A stretch of 39,979 nt of DNA. Source: Klebsiella pneumoniae (GTDB taxonomy: Bacteria; Pseudomonadota; Gammaproteobacteria; Eutrophobiales; Eutrophobiaceae). Below the pieces are notes generated by a model, which ran no database searches, had not been told where the DNA came from, and saw only the letters and a program-made list of their open reading frames with translations. Shown in pieces: positions 34,666-39,979 of this stretch. Numbering within the stretch: the stretch's first letter is position 1; every line of letters starts with the position of its first letter. The stretch lies in assembly GCA_945878555.1 (NCBI GenBank), contig CAMDWI010000029.1:1-39979 (forward strand), in the 5' to 3' direction. Both the position numbers and the translations under genes were made by a program.

Positions 34666-37215
34666 TTATAACTTTTTCAGATTGTACAGGATTTCGAGTG
34701 CCTGTTGCGGCGTTATCAGGTCCGGATTGATGTTTTCCAGTGCAACAACCAGTGGATGTTCACGGTAATCCGGCGCGGGAAACACGGCGCGTTCAGCAGG
34801 GTCCGGAAGGTCTGTCTCCATCGTCTCCAGACGTTTTCGGGCGTTTACTATAACCGATTTCGGTATACCTGCAAGCTGGGCAACCTGAAGACCGTAACTG
34901 CGACTGGCCGGACCCGGTTTGACACTATGCATGAATACTATCGTCTCACCATGTTCTACCGCGTCAAAATGCAGGTTGATGGTGGCGTCCAGCTGGTCAG
35001 CAAGTGCGGTAAGTTCGAAATAATGCGTTGCAAACAGTGTATAGGCCTGTATCTGGTTTGCCAGGTACCCGGCACAGGCCCATGCCAGTGCCAGACCATC
35101 ATAGGTACTGGTACCGCGGCCGATTTCGTCCATCAGCACCAGACTGTGCTTGCTGGCATTATTCAGTATGTTTGCTGTCTCTACCATCTCTACCATAAAC
35201 GTAGACTGGCCACTCGCCAGGTCATCATTCGCACCGATACGGGTAAATATACGGTCGATGGGACCGATAGTGGCGGATTGTGCCGGGACATAACTACCTA
35301 TATGGGCCAGAATAACTATCAGTGCTGTCTGGCGCATGTAGGTGGATTTACCTCCCATATTGGGACCGGTAATTATCAGCAGGCGTTGCCTGTCATTCAT
35401 CAACAAATCGTTGCTTATAAAGGGTGCTTCCTGGATCTGTTCCACTACAGGATGGCGACCGTTTTTTATCGTAATTCCCGGGGTCTGTGAAAATTGCGGG
35501 CGGCAATAATTCAGCCGATCAGCACGTTCAGCAAAACAGGTCAGCACGTCGAGTTCGGCCAATGCAGCGGCGGTGGTCTGGATGGAAACCAGGTGTGTCC
35601 GGATCCGTTGCAATACAGTTTCATAAAGAAGTTTTTCCCTGGCCAGCGCTTTATCCCGCGCGCCCAGCACCTTTTCCTCAAACTGTTTCAATTCATCGGT
35701 GATAAATCTCTCGGTAGTCTTGAGAGTCTGGCGGCGGTGGTATTCAATCGGGACGGTATCACTGTGCAAACGACTGATCTCAATATAATACCCATGTACC
35801 CGGTTGTAGCCGACCTTCAGGTTGGCAAGGCCGGTGCGCAATTTCTCGCGTTGTTCCAGGTCCAGCAGCCAGCGGCTGACATCGGTGCTGAGTTGCCGTA
35901 GTTCGTCCAGTTGCGGATCAAATCCGTCTGCAATCACTCCGCCGTCGCGCAAGGTCACCGGCGGTTGCTCAACCAGGGCGATATCCAGCCAGTCTTTCAA
36001 CCCGGGTAAGAGATCAATCTGTTGATCCAGTTCGTGCAGGCGCGCGCAGGCCAGTGGCCGCAGGAACTCATGTATGGCAGGCAGCGCCGCGAGCGTATTG
36101 CGAAGCTGGATGAGGTCGCGTGGACGTGCCGTACCCAGCGCGGCCCGGGTCACTATACGTTCGGTGTCACTGATAGATCGAAGGCGTTCACGCAGCTCGC
36201 TGTAAATCCGGCCCTCCAGCAAACACGCCACGGCATCATGTCGTCGCTGTAATTGTTCGTGGTCGCGCAATGGCTGTACCACCCAGCGCCGTAGCAGGCG
36301 TCCACCCATGGCGGTCGTTGTTACGTCCATGATATTAAGCAAACTGTGCTGCTTGCGGCCGGACAGATCCTGCACCAGTTCGAGATTACGACGACTGATA
36401 CTGTCGAGGGTAATCCCGTCTTCGCTGTGTTCAACTACAATCGGTTGCAGATGCAGGATGTCCTGGCACTGGGTATCCCTTGCATAATGCAGCGCCGCAC
36501 CGGCGGCACAGATGGCATTAACCATACCATTAATATCCATGCCGGCGAGCGATTGCAGCTGGTACTGTCGCAGCAACAGTTCACTGGCCTGTTTGTGGTC
36601 AAAATACCATTCAGGACGCAACGTAACCCGACAGTTTACGGTGGCGTACAACTGCGGGTCTGCATTTTCACAGACCAGGATTTCAGCCGGACCGATACGT
36701 TTGAGTTCAGCGGCCAGCATCTCCGCATTTGCAAGTTGCAGCACCCTGAACCGGCCGCTGCCCAGATCCAGACTCGCCAGTCCAATACCCTGTTTGTCAC
36801 AATGTAATGCCAGCAGGCAACAGTCCTGGTTCTGTTCCAGCAGGGCTTCATCAGTCACCGTTCCCGGTGTCACGATGCGGGTGATCCGGCGTTCAACCGG
36901 CCCTTTCGATGTGGCCGGGTCACCGATCTGCTCACAGATAACCACAGACTCTCCCAGTCGGATCAATCGCGCCAGATAGTTTTCGACCGCATGATAGGGA
37001 ACACCTGCCATCGGAATCGGCTCATCGGCAGACTGGCCGCGTCGTGTCAGCGTGATATCAAGTAGTCTGGCTGCCTTGCGGGCATCGTCGAAAAACAGTT
37101 CGTAGAAATCGCCCATTCGAAAGAACAGCAACTTGTCCGGGTGTTGCTGCTTGAATCCGAGATACTGCTGGATGACCGGGGTATGTTGCTGGATTGTCGG
37201 TGAGGGGATAGACAT
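34666..37215 (-). CDS. mutS: DNA mismatch repair protein MutS
   Basis: ATPase that recognises mismatches and recruits MutL. In this 849-residue protein the mismatch-probing Phe37-x-Glu39 lies in [13 protein letters not shown]. The Walker A loop is [15 protein letters not shown] (near residue 617), followed by [14 protein letters not shown], the Walker [17 protein letters not shown], and FATHYFELT. Length agrees with E. coli MutS and the C-terminal tetramer region is present. It lies 53 bases after the TPR lipoprotein gene. Confidence 0.97.
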   Translation of the reverse strand: MSIPSPTIQQHTPVIQQYLGFKQQHPDKLLFFRMGDFYELFFDDARKAARLLDITLTRRGQSADEPIPMAGVPYHAVENYLARLIRLGESVVICEQIGDPATSKGPVERRITRIVTPGTVTDEALLEQNQDCCLLALHCDKQGIGLASLDLGSGRFRVLQLANAEMLAAELKRIGPAEILVCENADPQLYATVNCRVTLRPEWYFDHKQASELLLRQYQLQSLAGMDINGMVNAICAAGAALHYARDTQCQDILHLQPIVVEHSEDGITLDSISRRNLELVQDLSGRKQHSLLNIMDVTTTAMGGRLLRRWVVQPLRDHEQLQRRHDAVACLLEGRIYSELRERLRSISDTERIVTRAALGTARPRDLIQLRNTLAALPAIHEFLRPLACARLHELDQQIDLLPGLKDWLDIALVEQPPVTLRDGGVIADGFDPQLDELRQLSTDVSRWLLDLEQREKLRTGLANLKVGYNRVHGYYIEISRLHSDTVPIEYHRRQTLKTTERFITDELKQFEEKVLGARDKALAREKLLYETVLQRIRTHLVSIQTTAAALAELDVLTCFAERADRLNYCRPQFSQTPGITIKNGRHPVVEQIQEAPFISNDLLMNDRQRLLIITGPNMGGKSTYMRQTALIVILAHIGSYVPAQSATIGPIDRIFTRIGANDDLASGQSTFMVEMVETANILNNASKHSLVLMDEIGRGTSTYDGLALAWACAGYLANQIQAYTLFATHYFELTALADQLDATINLHFDAVEHGETIVFMHSVKPGPASRSYGLQVAQLAGIPKSVIVNARKRLETMETDLPDPAERAVFPAPDYREHPLVVALENINPDLITPQQALEILYNLKKL

Positions 37216-37268
37216 GTCCGGGATTTTAACGATATTTGATCGTATTCGCTAACACTGGTTAAACGGGC

Positions 37269-37727
37269 CTAATTCGAACCGGTAGTCTGGATAAGTTCGA
37301 GTATTCCCTGCAGTATCTGTTTACCCTGCCCGGCGGTTGCCTGATCCTCCCCGGCATGCAGTTGCAGCTGCCCCAGACTCCAGGCGGACTGCCTCAACTG
37401 GATAATGCCCAGATTGTACCAGGCCTCTGCCATATCCGGTTGCAGGCGGATCGCCTCCCGGTAGGCCACAATGGCGGCGTCCGGCCTGTTAGTAGCCGCG
37501 AAGATATTGCCGAGCCTGTACCAGTGCAGCGCCTGTTGCTGGCCGGAGCGGATCAATTCCGAATAATACTTCTCACTGGTCAGCCAGTCGGTATTGGCAT
37601 AGGCCGCACTGGCCAGCATTTCGGTCCTGACCCGATCCGTTTCTGTATTCTGCCGGACGACGGCGGTGCCCGGGGCACAACCGCTGAAAAGCAGTATGGT
37701 CAAAAAGGCGAACATAATCCGTATCAT
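37269..37727 (-). CDS. TPR-repeat lipoprotein
   Basis: A 152-residue exported protein with a lipoprotein signal: hydrophobic FAFLTILLFSGCAP with Cys17 as the lipidation site. Two TPR units follow (ALHWYRLGNIFAATNRPDAA, IVAYREAIRLQPDMAEAWYN and the partial LGIIQLRQSAWSLG). It is likely anchored in the outer membrane and binds protein partners. It is first in the group lipoprotein-mutS-fdxA and divergent from htpG. Function not assigned. Confidence 0.85.
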   Translation of the reverse strand: MIRIMFAFLTILLFSGCAPGTAVVRQNTETDRVRTEMLASAAYANTDWLTSEKYYSELIRSGQQQALHWYRLGNIFAATNRPDAAIVAYREAIRLQPDMAEAWYNLGIIQLRQSAWSLGQLQLHAGEDQATAGQGKQILQGILELIQTTGSN

Positions 37728-37853
37728 TGCAGGCGTGTCTCCAGGCTAACCGCACATGTTGTCTGGTCCGTATACTACCAGAACATTTTTCAATACAAGC
37801 GGGTGCGACAGCAAAACCTTAATCGGGTACAGGTCCCCGAAAATCGATCTGAA

Positions 37854-37882
37854 CTTGAAAAAATATTGTAAAGTCACAACAT
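37854..37882 (+). promoter_or_regulatory. Candidate heat-shock (sigma32) promoter of htpG
   Basis: CTTGAAA (37854-37860) equals the sigma32 -35 core. After 14 bases CACAACAT (37875-37882) is a weak match to the CCCCATNT -10. HtpG belongs to the sigma32 regulon in known gammaproteobacteria. The -10 is poor, so confidence is modest. Confidence 0.4.
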
Positions 37883-37923
37883 AGGATACCTGTGTATGTA
37901 TAACCAATGAGGAAACAGCAGCA

Positions 37924-39822
37924 ATGAGTATAGAAGCAAAAAAGGAAACGCTGGGATTCCAGACAGAAGTACAGCAGTTACTGAGTCTGATGATCCATTC
38001 GCTGTACAGCAACAAGGAAATATTCCTGCGTGAACTGATATCGAATGCCTCCGATGCCGCCGATAAACTGCGTTTCGAAGCATTGCAGAATGCCGCCCTG
38101 TATGAAGACGATCCGGAACTGAAAATCCGTGTTGAATATAACAAGGACCAGAAAACAATTACGGTCAGCGATAATGGCATAGGCATGTCGCGTGAAGAGG
38201 TCATCCAGAACCTGGGTACAATAGCGCGTTCCGGGACCCGCCAGTTTGTGGAAAGGCTGACCGGTGATCAGGGCAAGGACACGAGGATGATAGGCCAGTT
38301 CGGTGTAGGGTTTTATTCCTCTTTCATTGTCGCACACAAGGTTGAGGTGGCGACACGCCGGGCCGGTGTGGCAGCGAATGAAGGCGTGTTGTGGGTGTCC
38401 ACCGGGGAGAGTGACTATACGGTGGAGACGGTCGATCTGCCGAAACGTGGTACCCGGGTCACCCTGTATCTGCGAGATGAGGCCGTCGAGTTCCTGGATG
38501 GCTACCGTCTGCGTTCGGTCATCAAACGTTATTCAGACCATATCTCACTGCCTGTGGTCATGCCTGCGGAGGTTGAAGAACAGGGAGAAGAGACCGTCAA
38601 CAGTGCCAAGGCATTGTGGTCGCGCAATAAAAAGGAGATTACTGAAGAGGAGTACAACGAATTCTACAAACATGTCGCCCACGACTATGAAAACCCGCTC
38701 ACCTGGTTGCATAACAGGGTAGAGGGCAAGGTTGAATACTCCAGTCTGTTGTATATACCCGCCCGCGCCCCATTTGATCTGTGGGACCGTGACAAACGGC
38801 ATGGAGTGAAACTGTATGTCCGTCGTGTCTTTATCATGGATGACGCTGAACAATTACTGCCGCCGTGGTTGCGGTTTGTGCGTGGTGTGGTTGATTGTGA
38901 TGATCTGCCGTTGAATATCTCCCGCGAGATTTTGCAGCAGAACCGGACCATCGACGCCATCCGTTCCGGGGTAACCCGCAAGATAGTCGAGCTGCTGGCG
39001 GTCATGGCCGACAAGGAGCCGGAAAAATACAGCCGGTTCTGGAAGGAGTTTGGCAAGGTCATCAAGGAAGGTGTGATTGAAGACCCGGCTGACAAGGACA
39101 GAAAGCAGGAGCTTGCCGGTCTGTTCAGGTTTTGTTCGACCCACACGGAGGGAGATGAGCAGACAGTGTCATTGAAAGATTACGTATCACGGATGAAACC
39201 CGCACAGAAGGAGATCTATTACATTACTGCCGAGAATCTGCAAACAGCGCGTAACAGCCCGCATCTCGAAATCTTTCGTGACAAGGGTATTGAGGTGTTG
39301 TTGCTGACCGACCCGATTGATGAATGGGTTACCGGCCACCTGACTGAATTTGACGACAAACCGCTGAAATCGGTCATGAAAGGTGAGCTGGATCTGGGCG
39401 ATATCGGGTCGACCGAAAACAAGTCGAAGCAAGACAGTACCCTGGACAGCCGTTTTATTACCCGCATCCGGGAAACGCTGGGTGATCGGGTAAAAGACGT
39501 ACGTATCACCACGCGTCTGACCACCTCACCGGCCTGCCTGGTAGCGGCTGAACACGAGATAGGCAGACACTTGCAACAGATCCTGAAGGCCTCCGGACAA
39601 TCGATGCCCGAGTATCGACCCATCCTGGAAATCAATGCCGATCACCCGCTGGTGATGATGCTGGAAGACAGGCTGGATGATGAGCGTTTTGCTGACTGGT
39701 CACATATCCTGTTTGATCAGGCCCTGCTGAGTGAAGGTGGCAAGCTTGAGGATCCGGCCGGTTTCGTCAAACGTATGAATGCAATCTTTATGGAGCTCGG
39801 TGACAGACAGGCCGATGGCTAA
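37924..39822 (+). CDS. htpG: Hsp90-family chaperone HtpG
   Basis: ATP-dependent dimeric chaperone. The N-terminal GHKL ATPase has the Glu in IFLRELISNASDAADKLR, the DNGIGMSREEV motif and GQFGVGFYSSFIVA. The middle domain has GVVDCDDLPLNISREILQQN with the catalytic-loop Arg, and a C-terminal dimerisation domain follows (about 520-632). The 632-residue length is typical and lacks the eukaryotic charged linker. AGGAAACAGCAGCA precedes the ATG. Confidence 0.97.
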   Translation: MSIEAKKETLGFQTEVQQLLSLMIHSLYSNKEIFLRELISNASDAADKLRFEALQNAALYEDDPELKIRVEYNKDQKTITVSDNGIGMSREEVIQNLGTIARSGTRQFVERLTGDQGKDTRMIGQFGVGFYSSFIVAHKVEVATRRAGVAANEGVLWVSTGESDYTVETVDLPKRGTRVTLYLRDEAVEFLDGYRLRSVIKRYSDHISLPVVMPAEVEEQGEETVNSAKALWSRNKKEITEEEYNEFYKHVAHDYENPLTWLHNRVEGKVEYSSLLYIPARAPFDLWDRDKRHGVKLYVRRVFIMDDAEQLLPPWLRFVRGVVDCDDLPLNISREILQQNRTIDAIRSGVTRKIVELLAVMADKEPEKYSRFWKEFGKVIKEGVIEDPADKDRKQELAGLFRFCSTHTEGDEQTVSLKDYVSRMKPAQKEIYYITAENLQTARNSPHLEIFRDKGIEVLLLTDPIDEWVTGHLTEFDDKPLKSVMKGELDLGDIGSTENKSKQDSTLDSRFITRIRETLGDRVKDVRITTRLTTSPACLVAAEHEIGRHLQQILKASGQSMPEYRPILEINADHPLVMMLEDRLDDERFADWSHILFDQALLSEGGKLEDPAGFVKRMNAIFMELGDRQADG

Positions 39823-39841
39823 TTAACTGTTCCGAAATCCT

Positions 39842-39965
39842 GTTCAGATTGGGCACGGGAATATTACCGTGACAGACCGTTAGCCGCATGGATGCGGCGC
39901 TCGAGCGTACATGGATGTATTCACAGCGTGTCTGGAAGGGTAATATTCCCGTGCCCAATCTGAAC
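39842..39965. repeat. 124-bp structured inverted-repeat element after htpG
   Basis: Perfect 27-base arms (39842-39868 and 39939-39965) flank a 70-base centre. Inside lie GCCGCAT-GG-ATGCGGC (39883-39898), the palindrome CGCTCGAGCG (39898-39907), TACAT-GG-ATGTA (39908-39919), and CAGAC/GTCTG near the arms. Two of the inner hairpins share ATGGATG at their tips. The element starts 20 bases after the htpG stop. It looks like a REP/MITE-type mobile palindrome and may also end the htpG transcript. No second copy is visible in the window. Confidence 0.85.
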
Positions 39966-39979
39966 TGTCGTGGATTTCG

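Noticed and set aside
34705..35490. 261-codon plus-strand frame inside mutS
   Set aside because: Antisense shadow of the MutS ATPase domain; the Cys/Tyr-rich product resembles no family.
1..39979. CRISPR arrays, tRNA or rRNA genes, insertion sequences, toxin-antitoxin pairs
   Set aside because: Looked for on both strands; no regularly spaced direct repeats, tRNA-like TTCGA arms with matching stems, transposases or toxin families were found.

Overview
The window reads as a chromosomal segment of a gammaproteobacterium that makes polyhydroxyalkanoate (PHA) storage polymer and has a complete 2-oxoglutarate dehydrogenase. The strongest lineage clue is the run asd - fimV - truA - trpF - accD - folC - dedD - cvpA - purF, a classic gammaproteobacterial order. 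The second clue is the succinylase-type lysine/diaminopimelate genes dapC and dapD beside asd. I cannot name the genus. I see no tRNA, rRNA, CRISPR array, insertion sequence or prophage gene.

Layout. 1-1573 (minus): dapC and the start of dapD. 1834-13587 (plus): the asd-to-purF run, with two extra small genes: a free-standing FimV N-domain protein before fimV, and a small helix-turn-helix protein between trpF and accD. 13633-17075 (minus): a PHA precursor and regulation cluster transcribed phaA, SDR paralogue, phaR, phaB; no PHA synthase is present. 17304-22898 (minus): sucA-sucB-lpdA. 23563-25106 (plus): mdh and rppH. 25191-25664 (minus): dps. 25863-31677 (plus): a tightly packed, often overlapping series of membrane protein, mpl, RnfE-like protein, nth, DUF1841 protein and an RsbU/RsbW/RsbV-type partner-switching module, ending at a strong bidirectional terminator. 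31754-33370 (minus): PP2C phosphatase and an FHA protein. 33641-37727 (minus): TPR lipoprotein, mutS, fdxA and a DUF4124 protein. 37924-39822 (plus): htpG. The window closes with a large structured inverted repeat.

How the genes connect. DapC/DapD, Asd and Mpl serve diaminopimelate and peptidoglycan supply or recycling. PhaA and PhaB turn acetyl-CoA into 3-hydroxybutyryl-CoA, competing with the TCA cycle represented by SucAB-Lpd and Mdh. PhaR and possibly phasin-like parts govern granules. The GAF-SpoIIE phosphatase, HATPase and STAS proteins form a phosphorylation switch, and a PP2C phosphatase and FHA phosphopeptide reader lie convergently just beyond it.

The most unusual observations are three protein-level departures from well-known families. 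An SDR inside the pha operon has Asp where the catalytic Tyr should be. A PhaB carries a 70-residue N-terminal extension with its own good ribosome binding site. An orphan RnfE/NqrD-like protein has lost both cysteines that bind the intramembrane iron-sulfur centre. A 124-bp inverted-repeat element follows htpG.
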